Positions 1 through 7,918 of a DNA stretch of 13,786 nt are shown here, piece after piece. A program made the translations under genes and the position numbers. This DNA comes from Candidatus Rokubacteria bacterium RIFCSPLOWO2_02_FULL_72_37 (lineage in GTDB: Bacteria > Methylomirabilota > Methylomirabilia > Rokubacteriales > CSP1-6), in the NCBI GenBank assembly GCA_001790315.1, contig MGCE01000170.1, forward strand, positions 1 through 13,786, given 5' to 3'. The first letter of the stretch is position 1. Each line of letters begins with the position of its first letter. The notes beneath the pieces were generated by a model. That model saw only the letters and a list, made by a program, of their open reading frames with translations. It was not told the origin of the DNA and made no database searches.

Positions 1-849
1 GCAGAAGACGTAGGCCTCCTCGGGCGTCCAGCCCTTGAGCTGCGCGAGCCACGCGATCATGTCGCGGAGGGCCTGCCTGGCGGCGTCGTCGAGGTCGGGA
101 TCCATCCCCATGGCGATGTAGTGGGTCGGCGTCACCGCGCGCGGGAAGGCGAGCGTCATCCGCTTGTGCAGGACGAGCTCGAAGGTCCCGGTCAGGCAGG
201 TCTCGAGCGCCGTCAGGCACACCTCGCCGTCGCCCTGGACGGCATGGCCGTCGCCCGCGGAGAAGTTCGCGCCCGGGACGAAGACGGGCAGGAACAGCGA
301 GGAGCCCGGCACCAGCTCCTTGTTGTCGATGTTGCCGCCGAACTCGCGCGGCTCGATGGACGAGATCGTGCCGTATTCCGGGCGCGGCGCGGTGGCCAGG
401 ATGCCGAAGAACGGCCGGAGCGGCAGCGTCGGGCCCCACGGGAGCGTCGCCGTCATCGCCTTGCGGTCGATCGGGATGACGCGGCGCCGGAACGCCGGGA
501 AGTCCTCCGGCAACGTGCCCTTGAGCGGGCGGATCACGTTCCAGCCCCAGTCGACCGACAGCTCGATCGCCTTGATGCGCACCTCCAGCGCGTCGCCGGC
601 CTCGGCGCCGCGCACGGCGATGGGACCGGTGAGGATGTGGGGACCGAGGACCGGCCGGAGCTTCTCGACGATCTCCAGATGGTCCGGCCGCATGATCGTC
701 GTGTCGGCCACCTCGACGCGGCCGCCGGAGACGGTGTCGACCGTGACGGTGTCGCCCGGGTCGACGGTCAGCCGGGGCGGGATCGTCGCGTCGAAGTAGC
801 CCCAGTGAACGGTGTCCGGCGTGGGAGCGAGCCTGTGGTGCGACGGCAT
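1..849 (-). CDS. Acetamidase/formamidase family protein (FmdA/AmdA), 3' end outside window
   Basis: Amidohydrolase of the FmdA_AmdA family, which hydrolyses formamide, acetamide or similar short amides to ammonium and the carboxylate, probably in the cytoplasm. The reading frame gives 283 residues without a stop and runs off the left edge. The family is usually somewhat over 300 residues, so only the C-terminal tail is missing. Visible hallmarks are the N-terminal segment TVHWGYFDATIPP, a beta-rich GDTVTVDTVSGG stretch, the EFGGNIDNKEL block and the family motif GDGHAVQGDGEV at about residues 199-210. The ATG at 849 is preceded by AAGGAGG with 6-nt spacing. The gene starts 11 nt after livF and is the last visible gene of the liv operon, which suggests the transporter feeds this enzyme. 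The exact amide cannot be read from sequence. Family call is firm; substrate is inference. Confidence 0.92.
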   Translation of the reverse strand, partial: MPSHHRLAPTPDTVHWGYFDATIPPRLTVDPGDTVTVDTVSGGRVEVADTTIMRPDHLEIVEKLRPVLGPHILTGPIAVRGAEAGDALEVRIKAIELSVDWGWNVIRPLKGTLPEDFPAFRRRVIPIDRKAMTATLPWGPTLPLRPFFGILATAPRPEYGTISSIEPREFGGNIDNKELVPGSSLFLPVFVPGANFSAGDGHAVQGDGEVCLTALETCLTGTFELVLHKRMTLAFPRAVTPTHYIAMGMDPDLDDAARQALRDMIAWLAQLKGWTPEEAYVFC

Positions 850-855
850 GAGCGA

Positions 856-862
856 CCTCCTT
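856..862 (-). promoter_or_regulatory. Shine-Dalgarno of the acetamidase, overlapping the livF stop
   Basis: On the minus strand this reads AAGGAGG, a full-strength ribosome binding site 6 nt before the ATG at 849. Its first bases lie inside the livF stop codon TAA (863-861). Ribosomes finishing livF would therefore uncover or reuse the site, which points to translational coupling and supports acetamidase as part of the transporter operon. Confidence 0.75.
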
Positions 863-1610
863 ACCGGCTTCCCGAGACGCCGAGATGATAGTCGAGGATG
901 TCGACCTCGCGCGAGAGGGCGTCGGGGGGCCCCTGGAAGACGAAGCGCCCGGAGGAGACGACGTGCACGTGGTCGGCGACCGACATGGCGAGCGCGAAGT
1001 TCTGCTCGACCAGCAGGATCGCGTGGCCGTGCTCGCGGACGCTCTTCATGATCTGCTCGACCTGTCGGACGAGCAGCGGCGCCAGCCCCTCCGAGGGCTC
1101 GTCCATCAGGACGAGGTCGGGGTTCGCCATGAGCGCGCGGCCGACCGCCAGCATCTGCTGCTCGCCTCCGCTCAGCGCGCCGCCGGGGTGGTCGATCCGC
1201 TCGGCGAGCTGCGGGAACTCCTCGAGGACTCGGCCGAGGTCCCAGTGCGTTCGCCGGCCGTCGGCCGCGGTCCGGCTCGCGCGGGCGAGGCGGCTCGTCG
1301 GCAGGAGCAGGTTCTCGCGCACGCTGAGCGATCGGAAGATCCGGCGGCCCTGCGGGACGATCGCCATGCCCGCCTGGGCGATCGCGTAGGGCGGGCGGCC
1401 CCGCAGTGAGCGCCCCTTGAAGACGACGTCGCCCCGGCGCGGCGGCGTGAGGCCCGCCACCGATCGGATGAGCGTCGTCTTGCCCATGCCGTTGCGCCCG
1501 AGGATCGCGACGATCGTGCCCGCGGGCACGTCGAGGCTCACGCCCTGCAAGACGTAGCTGTCGCCATAGTACGTGTGGATCTCTCTGACCGACAGCAGGG
1601 GCTCAGACAT
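861..1610 (-). CDS. livF: HAAT-family ABC transporter ATP-binding protein LivF
   Basis: Second of the two cytoplasmic ATPases that power the LivHM permease. It has 249 residues, normal for LivF. Walker A GRNGMGKT is at 38-45, the Q-loop region is VPQGRRIF near 85-92, the ABC signature LSGGEQQ is at 146-152 and Walker B LVLMDEP is at 166-172. The family-typical SEGLAP follows Walker B, and LLVEQN replaces the usual switch-His segment, as is normal for LivF. The ATG at 1610 lies inside the end of livG (8-nt overlap), so translation is probably coupled; its own ribosome binding site is weak. The family covers branched-chain amino acids, urea and short amides; here the downstream acetamidase favours an amide or a related nitrogen compound, which is inference. 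Confidence 0.95.
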   Translation of the reverse strand: MSEPLLSVREIHTYYGDSYVLQGVSLDVPAGTIVAILGRNGMGKTTLIRSVAGLTPPRRGDVVFKGRSLRGRPPYAIAQAGMAIVPQGRRIFRSLSVRENLLLPTSRLARASRTAADGRRTHWDLGRVLEEFPQLAERIDHPGGALSGGEQQMLAVGRALMANPDLVLMDEPSEGLAPLLVRQVEQIMKSVREHGHAILLVEQNFALAMSVADHVHVVSSGRFVFQGPPDALSREVDILDYHLGVSGSR

Positions 1611-2355
1611 GGCCGAAGTAGACCTCGCGCACCTCCGGGTTCGCCTGGACCTCGCCGGGCGTGCCCTCCAGGATCACCCGGCCCCGGTGCAGGACCGTCA
1701 CCCGATCGGCGAGCCCGAGGGCCACGTCCATGTCGTGCTCGATCATCAGCACGGTGATGGCGCGCGGGAGCGCGCCGATCATCCTCGAGATACGCTGGCG
1801 CTCGCTCGGCGACAGGCCGGCGCACGGCTCGTCGAGGAACAGCACCCGGGGACCGGAGCTGAGGGCCAGGGCGAGCTCGAGCTGCCGGCGCTCGCCGTAG
1901 GACAGGAGGCGGACGACGGTCCGCTCGCGGTGGGCGAGGCCGACGAGCTCCAACCCCTCGCGCGCGCGCCGGCACACGTCGTCGAAGGCGGCCACCGGGC
2001 GGTGCATCATCCACTTGCGCCGATCGGTCCCCAGGATGGCGAGCGCCAGGTTCTCGAACAGGGACAGGTCGGCGAACACGTTCGAGATCTGGAACGTGCG
2101 CCCCATGCCGAGGGCGGTGCGCCGGTGCTCGGGGAGGCGGGTCACCTCGCGCCCGAACAGCGACACGCGGCCCGCCGACGGCCGCAGCGTGCCGGTGATG
2201 CAGTGAAACAGCGTCGTCTTGCCGGCCCCGTTCGGACCGATGAGCACCCGGCGCTCGCCCGGGGCGACGCTGAGCGAGACCCGATCGACGGCGCGCAGGC
2301 CGCCGAACTCCTTGGTCAGGCCGCTGACCTCGATGGCGGCGGCGGGCGTGGTCAT
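1603..2355 (-). CDS. livG: HAAT-family ABC transporter ATP-binding protein LivG
   Basis: First ATPase of the importer, 250 residues. The N-terminus KEFGGLRAVDRVSL is the LivG signature. Walker A GPNGAGKT is at 40-47, the signature LSYGERR at 151-157 (LivG proteins normally have Y in place of the first G of LSGGQ), Walker B VLFLDEP at 171-177 and the switch His at about 207 in MIEHDMD. The open frame continues well upstream, but the ATG at 2355 is chosen because it forms an ATGA overlap with the livM stop and places the ABC domain at the usual distance from the N-terminus. The 3' end overlaps livF by 8 nt. The identification is firm; the solute is not determined by this subunit. Confidence 0.95.
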   Translation of the reverse strand: MTTPAAAIEVSGLTKEFGGLRAVDRVSLSVAPGERRVLIGPNGAGKTTLFHCITGTLRPSAGRVSLFGREVTRLPEHRRTALGMGRTFQISNVFADLSLFENLALAILGTDRRKWMMHRPVAAFDDVCRRAREGLELVGLAHRERTVVRLLSYGERRQLELALALSSGPRVLFLDEPCAGLSPSERQRISRMIGALPRAITVLMIEHDMDVALGLADRVTVLHRGRVILEGTPGEVQANPEVREVYFGHV

Positions 2356-3299
2356 CCGGACCCGGCGCCCGCCAGGCGGGCCCGCAGGCGGCCGACGAGG
2401 CCGACGACGCCCTGGGGCGCCCAGAGCACGGCCGCGATGAAGACGAGCCCCATCACCGACGCGTACAGCTCGAAGAAGCTCGACACCCAGTTGCGAAGCC
2501 AGAGGATGATCATCGAACCGATGAACGGCCCGACGATGGTCCCGGTGCCCCCGATGATCGCCATCAGCGCCGCCTCGACCGAGATCGGGAACGAGGCCGC
2601 GACCGGGTTGACGAAGCGGTTGTAGTAGACGTACAGCACGCCGGCGAGGCTCGCGAGCGCCGCCGAGACGACGAAGGCCGCGTAGAGGTGCAGGCCGGAG
2701 TGGTAGCCGAGACTCCGCATCCGGGTCTCGCTCGCCCTGATGCCGCGCAGGGTGAGGCCGAACGGGGAGGCGACGAGGAGCCGATACCCGAGCGCGCACA
2801 GCAGGACGACCGCCAGCACCAGGTAGTAGTACTCGGTGTGGGACTCGACGCGCACCGCGCCGACGTCCGGAAACGGGACGTTGGTGACCCCGTTGTCACC
2901 GCCGGTGAACGACGACCAGCGGTGCGCCACGCCCCAGACGACGTAGCCGAAGGCGATCGTGATCAGGATGAAGTACACGCCGCGCGTCCGGACGGCGAAC
3001 CCGAAGACGAGCCCGAGGAGCGTTCCGGCGAGCAGGCCGGCGGGCGCGGCGAGCGCGGTCGGCACGGCGTGACGGACCTGGAGGATCGCCGTCGTGTACG
3101 CGGACACCGCGAAGAAGGACGCGTGGCACAGCGAGAACAGCCCGGCGTGGCCGAGCAGCAGATCGACCGAGAGGGCCAGCAGCCCGAAGACGTACATCTG
3201 CGTGAGGAGCCCCGTCCAGAACGGCCCGGCCGCCACGGGCAGCAGCACGGCCACGGCGAGGGCGGCGAGGGCGAGGGGAACGCGGAGGGCGTTCCGCAT
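2352..3299 (-). CDS. livM: HAAT-family ABC transporter permease LivM
   Basis: Inner-membrane permease subunit, 315 residues, that forms the channel with LivH. It starts with a charged MRNALR followed by a long hydrophobic segment. Conserved family blocks are visible: LSVDLLLGHAGLFSLCHASFF near residue 45, GVYFILITIAFGYVVW in the middle, the periplasmic WSSFTGGDNGV stretch, and near the end the EAALMAIIGGTGTIVGPFIG loop that contacts the ATPases. The ATG at 3299 shares one base with the livH stop (TGATG) and the gene ends in an ATGA overlap with livG, so the three genes are translationally linked. The longer upstream-open frame is a reading of livH DNA in another frame and was not used. Confidence 0.95.
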   Translation of the reverse strand: MRNALRVPLALAALAVAVLLPVAAGPFWTGLLTQMYVFGLLALSVDLLLGHAGLFSLCHASFFAVSAYTTAILQVRHAVPTALAAPAGLLAGTLLGLVFGFAVRTRGVYFILITIAFGYVVWGVAHRWSSFTGGDNGVTNVPFPDVGAVRVESHTEYYYLVLAVVLLCALGYRLLVASPFGLTLRGIRASETRMRSLGYHSGLHLYAAFVVSAALASLAGVLYVYYNRFVNPVAASFPISVEAALMAIIGGTGTIVGPFIGSMIILWLRNWVSSFFELYASVMGLVFIAAVLWAPQGVVGLVGRLRARLAGAGSG

Positions 3300-4162
3300 C
3301 AGGACTCCCGGCCGAAGATGCCTCGGGGACGGACCAGCAGCAGCACCGCCATCGGGCCGAACAGGACGAAGTAGGAGAATTCCGGGAGCAGCCACCGCCC
3401 GTAGGCGTCGAGGAGGCCGACGATCAGCGCGCCGAGCATCGCGCCTCCCAGGCTCCCGAGCCCGCCGACGATGACGACGACCAGCGCGACCACCAAGATC
3501 TCCCAGTCCGCCCCGGGGTAGAGCGTGAGGAAGGCACCGCCCACGACACCCGCCATGCCGGCGAGGAACGAGGCCAGCGCCGACACCAGCACGAAGAGGC
3601 GGTCGACGTTGATCCCGGTCGCGCTCACCTGCTCGCGGTCGTCCACGCCGGCGCGCACGACGGCGCCGATCTGGGTCTTGCGGTAGAGGAGCCACAGGGC
3701 GGCGCCGACACAGACGCCGAACAGGATGAGGACGAAGCGATACCGGGGGTACACGAGTCCCCCGGGCAGCTCCATCGCGCCGCGCAGGAAGACGGGCGTG
3801 GGCACCTTGAGGCTGTCGCCCCCCCAGATCGCCAGGGACACGTCGCCGATCACGAACGCCACGCCGACGGTGAGCAGCACCTGGGCGAGGTGATTCTCGC
3901 CGGTGTGGCGGATCAGGAAGCGGTCGATGAGGTACCCCAGGGCCACGACGGCGGCGCCGCCGCCCACGATGGCGAGGGCGAAGCTGCCGGTGCGCTCGGC
4001 GATCGTGAGGCCGATGTAGCCGCCGAGCAGGTAGTAGGCGCCGTGCGCCATGTTGACCACGCGCATGAGGCCGAACGTGAGCGTGAAGCCGCTCGCGAGC
4101 AGGAAGAGCAGCGCGGCGAGCGAGGTGCCGTTGATCGCCTGGAGGATCGCGCTGCTGGTCAT
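3299..4162 (-). CDS. livH: HAAT-family ABC transporter permease LivH
   Basis: Partner permease of LivM, 287 residues, the usual length. It is strongly hydrophobic with about eight likely membrane segments. The N-terminal block SLAALLFLLASGFTLTFGLM and the following RVVNMAHGAYYLLGGYIG are the classic LivH start. The C-terminal GGLGSLGGAMLGALIVG loop is the ATPase-coupling region. A central RAGVDDREQVSATGI segment is also typical. The gene lies 73 nt after the binding-protein gene; the gap holds a strong hairpin. Its stop overlaps the livM start by one base. The family is certain; the solute is unknown. Confidence 0.95.
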   Translation of the reverse strand: MTSSAILQAINGTSLAALLFLLASGFTLTFGLMRVVNMAHGAYYLLGGYIGLTIAERTGSFALAIVGGGAAVVALGYLIDRFLIRHTGENHLAQVLLTVGVAFVIGDVSLAIWGGDSLKVPTPVFLRGAMELPGGLVYPRYRFVLILFGVCVGAALWLLYRKTQIGAVVRAGVDDREQVSATGINVDRLFVLVSALASFLAGMAGVVGGAFLTLYPGADWEILVVALVVVIVGGLGSLGGAMLGALIVGLLDAYGRWLLPEFSYFVLFGPMAVLLLVRPRGIFGRES

Positions 4163-4177
4163 GGGGCGGAGCCCAGC

Positions 4178-4221
4178 GACGCGCCGCCCGGCCGCGGGGA
4201 GCCCGCAGCCGGGGGCGCGTC
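4178..4221 (-). repeat. Strong intercistronic hairpin between binding-protein gene and livH
   Basis: Bases 4178-4192 and 4208-4221 are complementary, with one bulged base in the left arm. After a single C/A mismatch, 4194-4198 pairs with 4202-4206, leaving a 3-nt loop. The result is a 44-nt GC-rich stem covering most of the 73-nt gap. There is no T-run, so it is not a standard intrinsic terminator. By analogy with other binding-protein operons, such a stem can protect the upstream mRNA or attenuate read-through, giving much more solute-binding protein than permease. The structure is read directly; the role is inference. Confidence 0.7.
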
Positions 4222-4235
4222 GCCGCGGGCGGGAG

Positions 4236-5474
4236 TCACCGCTTGTAGGGGCCTCGCTTCAGGAACTCCTCGGGCGTCCACTTCCAGAACTGGGACACGG
4301 CCTCGTACGTCTTGACCGGCACGTTGGTGAGGACGTCGCCGAGCACGGGGTGCTTGATCTTCTGGATCCGCGAGATGTACACGTTCTGGACCGGGTTGTC
4401 GTACTCGTCCATGCGCACCGGCCCGCGGGGCGCCTTCACCTGCACGGTCCGCATCGCCTTGAGGAAGGCGGCACGATCCTCCACCTTGCCGTTGATCGCG
4501 TCGATCGCCGTCTTGGTCCAGAGGGCCGCCGTGTACGCGGACTCGCCGAACCACGAGGGGAGCCGCTTGTACTTCCGCGCGAAGGCGTCGGTGAAGGCCC
4601 GGTTCTCCGGCGTGTCGAGGCCCGCGGCGTAGTGCAGGGAGTTGCCGATCAGGCCGATGGCGCGGTCGTCCATCTGCGGCAGCGCGTCCTGGTGCATCCA
4701 GTAGCCGCCGTAGATCTTGAACTTCTTGTCCATGCCGAAATTGAACCAGGCTTCGAAGAGCCGCGCGCGGTCCACGCCCACGACGACCGCCGAGACGCCG
4801 TCGGTCCCCGCCGGGATCGCCGCGATCGTGGGGCCGTAGTCCCGTGTCCCGATCGGGTTCCAGATGATCTTGGCGACCTTGCCGCCGAGCTCGGTGTAGG
4901 TCCGGACCGCGCCGAGCGTGACCTCGTGGCCCCAGGTGTAGTCCTGGCCGATGAAGGTCACGTTGCGCAGGCCGAGCTCCTTGTAGAGATACTCGCCCCA
5001 GGGATGGCCGATCTGGCTCGCCGAGACCGCCGTCCGCACGACCGTCGGGGTGCGTTCCCACTTGGTGATGGTGTCGGCGCCGGCCGCGTCCATCACCAGC
5101 GGCACGCCCGTCTCCTTGCTTACCTGCGCCACCGCCGGGCCCTCGTGCCCGCAGAGCGGGCCGACCATGAAGTGCACCTTCTCCTGGAGGGCGAGGCGGC
5201 GCGCCTGGGTGAGCGCCTGATCCGGGTTGCACGTGGTGTCGGCGAGGACGATCTCCACCGCCCGCCCGCCGGCCTTGTTCCCCGCCTGCTCCCAGAAGAG
5301 CTTGAAGCCGTCGACCATGTCGCGTCCCGGCGTGGCGAGCGGTCCCGTCACGGGCGGAAGCAGGCCGATCTTGATCGGGCCGCCCTGCGCGTGGACGAGG
5401 GCCGGCGCGCAGCCGAGAACAGCCAGCAGCACGGCGGCGGCCCGCAGGGGCTTGCGAATCGCGTCTCTGATCAT
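4236..5474 (-). CDS. HAAT-family ABC transporter substrate-binding protein (Peripla_BP_6, LivJ-like)
   Basis: Periplasmic solute receptor of the importer, 412 residues. The ATG at 5474 is chosen over upstream in-frame codons because it has AGGAGG 10 nt upstream and begins a clean Sec signal peptide: positive MIRDAIRKPLR, hydrophobic AAAVLLAVLG, then ALVHA before the mature start at about QGGPIKIG. An LGC inside the signal could be a lipobox, but the AHA-like site looks more likely. The mature part shows family blocks IKIGLLPPVTGPLA, QARRLALQEKVHFMVGPLCG and FIGQDYTWGHE. First gene of the liv-acetamidase operon, behind a good promoter at 5544-5573. The ligand may be a short amide, urea-like compound or amino acid; the acetamidase favours an amide, but this is inference. 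Confidence 0.93.
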   Translation of the reverse strand: MIRDAIRKPLRAAAVLLAVLGCAPALVHAQGGPIKIGLLPPVTGPLATPGRDMVDGFKLFWEQAGNKAGGRAVEIVLADTTCNPDQALTQARRLALQEKVHFMVGPLCGHEGPAVAQVSKETGVPLVMDAAGADTITKWERTPTVVRTAVSASQIGHPWGEYLYKELGLRNVTFIGQDYTWGHEVTLGAVRTYTELGGKVAKIIWNPIGTRDYGPTIAAIPAGTDGVSAVVVGVDRARLFEAWFNFGMDKKFKIYGGYWMHQDALPQMDDRAIGLIGNSLHYAAGLDTPENRAFTDAFARKYKRLPSWFGESAYTAALWTKTAIDAINGKVEDRAAFLKAMRTVQVKAPRGPVRMDEYDNPVQNVYISRIQKIKHPVLGDVLTNVPVKTYEAVSQFWKWTPEEFLKRGPYKR

Positions 5475-5543
5475 GTGCGTTGCGCCTCCTCTGTGCGCCA
5501 TCGGGCGCGCCGGCAGTGGTCCACGGAGTTCGGGATGCCTGGG

Positions 5544-5573
5544 TTTATACTTGGTGCCTCGGCGCATTGTCAA
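5544..5573 (-). promoter_or_regulatory. Sigma70-type promoter of the liv-acetamidase operon
   Basis: On the minus strand a perfect TTGACA (5573-5568) is followed after 18 nt by TATAAA (5549-5544). Transcription would start near 5537, giving a leader of about 63 nt to the ATG at 5474. It is the most promoter-like sequence I could find and is placed exactly where the operon needs one. The -35 box shares its first base with the start codon of the divergent hydroxylase gene. Confidence 0.7.
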
Positions 5574-7918
5574 TGACGGACGATATCGTGCGGTTCGGCA
5601 GCGATCGAGACGCGCGGCGCAGCGAGGACGGGCCGCTGCTCACGGGGCGTGGACGTTTCACCGACGACGTGCACGTGCCCGGAGAGGCTCACGCCGCGTT
5701 CGTGCGCGCGAGCGTCGGCCACGCGGAGATCCGCGGCCTCGACGTCGCCGCCGCGTCGCGCAAGCCCGGCGTGCTCGGGGTGTTCACGGGACGCGACCTC
5801 GCCGCGGACGGGCTCGGCGCGATCCCGCCCGCGGCGGCGTTCCCCGGGCGCGGCGGCCGGCCGATGGTCGACGCGCCGATACCGCCCCTGGCGATCGACC
5901 GCGTCCGGTACGTCGGGGAGCCGCTCGCGATCGTCGTCGCGGAGACCGCCGCCCAGGCGCGGGACGCGGCCGAGGCCGTGGTCGTCGACCTCGCCGAGCT
6001 GCCGGCCGCCCCCGACGTCGCGCACGCCATGGCGCCGGGCGCGCACGCGGTCTGGCCCCAGGCGCCGGGCAACGTCGCCTTCGACTGGACCGACGGCGAC
6101 GCGGCGGTGGTCGACGCTGCGTTCGTCCGCGCCGCGCACGTCGAGCGCGTGCGCTTGCTCGATACGCGGCTCGCGCCCTCGGCCCTGGAGCCTCGGGCGG
6201 CGATCGGCCAGTGGGACCCGGCCGCCGAGCGGCACACGCTGATCGCGAGCACGCAGGGCGTCACGGTGGTGCGGCGCCTCCTGGCGGAGGGCGTGTTCAA
6301 GGTGCCCCCGCAGAAGCTCCGCGTCCTCACGTACGACGTCGGCGGCGGCTTCGGCATGAAGGTGCAGGCGTACGCCGAGTACGCGACGCTCCTCTACGCG
6401 GCGCGCCGCCTGGGGCGGCCCGTGCGGTGGTGCGCGACACGGGTCGAGAGCTTTCTCGCGGACACCCACGGCCGGGACGGCGTCCTCGAGGGCGAGCTCG
6501 CGCTCGACGGGCAGGGGAGGTTCCTCGCCCTCCGGGTGCGCACGCTCGTGGGCATCGGCGCGTACGTCTCGACGTTCGCGGCCATCTTCGCGACGAGCAA
6601 CACGAAGAACTGCCTCTCGAGCGTGTACGCGATCCCCGCCATCCAGACCGACGTGAAGATGGTGTTCACGAATGCGGCGCCGCTCGGGCCGTACCGTGGC
6701 GCGGGCCGCCCCGAGGCGATCTACCTCGTCGAGCGCCTGATCGACACGGCGGCGCGGGCGATGGCCATTGATCGCGTGGAGCTGCGGCGGCGCAACCTGA
6801 TCCCGCCGGCCGCGATGCCGTACCGGGCGTCGACCGGCCAGGTCTACGACAGCGGCGACTTCGAGACGGTGATGGACAAGGCGGCGGCGCTGGCGGACTG
6901 GAGGGGCTTTCCCGCGCGTCGCGCGGCGTCCGAGCGGGCGGGCCGGCTCCGGGGCATCGGCCTGGGCTGCTTCCTGGAGGTGGCGGGGGGAATCCTCGAC
7001 GAGACGGTGGACCTGCGCTTCGAGGAGGACGGCACCGTGGCGCTCCGCACCGGCGCGCAGGCCCTGGGCCAGGGGCACCTGTCCACCTTCCCGCCGGTCG
7101 TCGCGCAGCGGCTCGGCGTCGACGTGCGGGCGGTGCGGCTCATCGAGGGCGACAGCGACGAGGTGCCGGCGGGCACGCCGAGCGTGGCGTCCCGGTCGAT
7201 GATGATGGCGGGCAGCGCGGCGGTCCTCGCCTGCGACGCCGCGATCGAGAAGGGCCGGCGGCTCGCCGCGCACCTCTTCGAGGCCGCCCCGTTCGACGTC
7301 CGGTTCGAGAGCGGCCGGTTCCACGTCGCCGGGACCGAGCGGGCCATCGGGATCGTCGACCTGGCGCGCCGCGCGCGCGCGATGACGGGGCTGCCGGCGG
7401 ACCTCGCCGGGGGCCTGGACAGCACGGCCAAGTTCGTGTCGCCGCAGATGAGCTTTCCGAACGGCTGCCACGTCGCCGAGGTCGAGATCGACCCGGCCAC
7501 GGGCGCGGTGCGGGTGGTCGGCTACGTCGCGGTCGACGACGTCGGCCGCGTGATGCACACGACCATCGTCGAGGGCCAGATCCACGGCGGCGTCGCCCAG
7601 GGGCTCGGTCAGGTCCTCGGCGAGCAGGTGGTCTACGGCGAGGGCGGCCAGCTGCTGACCGCCTCGTTCATGGACTACATGCTGCCGCGCGCGGACGACA
7701 TGCCCCCGATGACGATCGGGCACCACACGGCGCCCTGCACCACGAACCCGCTCGGCGTGAAGGGCGCGGGCGAGTCGGGCGTGGCCGGGTCGCTTCCGTC
7801 GGCGGTCAACGCCGTGCTCGACGCCCTGGCGAGCCGCGGCGTCACGCAGCTCGACCTGCCGATGACGCCGGCGCGCGTGTGGATGGCGCTCAGGGCCGCG
7901 GCGGCGGCAGGCGCCTGA
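5573..7918 (+). CDS. Xanthine dehydrogenase/CoxL-family molybdopterin-binding large subunit (form II-like)
   Basis: Catalytic Mo subunit of a molybdenum hydroxylase, 781 residues, which hydroxylates a heterocycle, aldehyde or similar carbon using water. The N-terminal a/b hammerhead domain begins at LLTGRGRFTDDV; the cofactor-binding motif GGGFGMK is at 257-263. The active-site loop is PYRGAGR at 373-379, the form II type and not the AYxCSFR of true CO dehydrogenase. The catalytic Glu lies in KGAGESG at 730-736. The ATG at 5573 is taken because GRGRFTDDV then sits at the normal distance; no Shine-Dalgarno is visible and the leader would be short. Its 2Fe-2S and FAD subunits are not adjacent: both neighbouring genes are on the other strand. 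The substrate cannot be told. Confidence 0.93.
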   Translation: MTDDIVRFGSDRDARRSEDGPLLTGRGRFTDDVHVPGEAHAAFVRASVGHAEIRGLDVAAASRKPGVLGVFTGRDLAADGLGAIPPAAAFPGRGGRPMVDAPIPPLAIDRVRYVGEPLAIVVAETAAQARDAAEAVVVDLAELPAAPDVAHAMAPGAHAVWPQAPGNVAFDWTDGDAAVVDAAFVRAAHVERVRLLDTRLAPSALEPRAAIGQWDPAAERHTLIASTQGVTVVRRLLAEGVFKVPPQKLRVLTYDVGGGFGMKVQAYAEYATLLYAARRLGRPVRWCATRVESFLADTHGRDGVLEGELALDGQGRFLALRVRTLVGIGAYVSTFAAIFATSNTKNCLSSVYAIPAIQTDVKMVFTNAAPLGPYRGAGRPEAIYLVERLIDTAARAMAIDRVELRRRNLIPPAAMPYRASTGQVYDSGDFETVMDKAAALADWRGFPARRAASERAGRLRGIGLGCFLEVAGGILDETVDLRFEEDGTVALRTGAQALGQGHLSTFPPVVAQRLGVDVRAVRLIEGDSDEVPAGTPSVASRSMMMAGSAAVLACDAAIEKGRRLAAHLFEAAPFDVRFESGRFHVAGTERAIGIVDLARRARAMTGLPADLAGGLDSTAKFVSPQMSFPNGCHVAEVEIDPATGAVRVVGYVAVDDVGRVMHTTIVEGQIHGGVAQGLGQVLGEQVVYGEGGQLLTASFMDYMLPRADDMPPMTIGHHTAPCTTNPLGVKGAGESGVAGSLPSAVNAVLDALASRGVTQLDLPMTPARVWMALRAAAAAGA

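Noticed and set aside
2356..2799. N-terminal extension of livG in frame
   Set aside because: It lies inside livM in another frame, has no ABC features, and the ATGA overlap at 2355 is the standard arrangement.
5475..5573. N-terminal extension of the binding protein up to 5573
   Set aside because: It would place sequence before a clear signal peptide and run through the promoter; the ATG at 5474 has AGGAGG upstream.
5570..7726. Minus-strand frame of 718 residues opposite the Mo hydroxylase
   Set aside because: Low-complexity Arg/Asp/His-rich translation typical of the antisense of GC-rich coding DNA; the plus strand carries all the family motifs.
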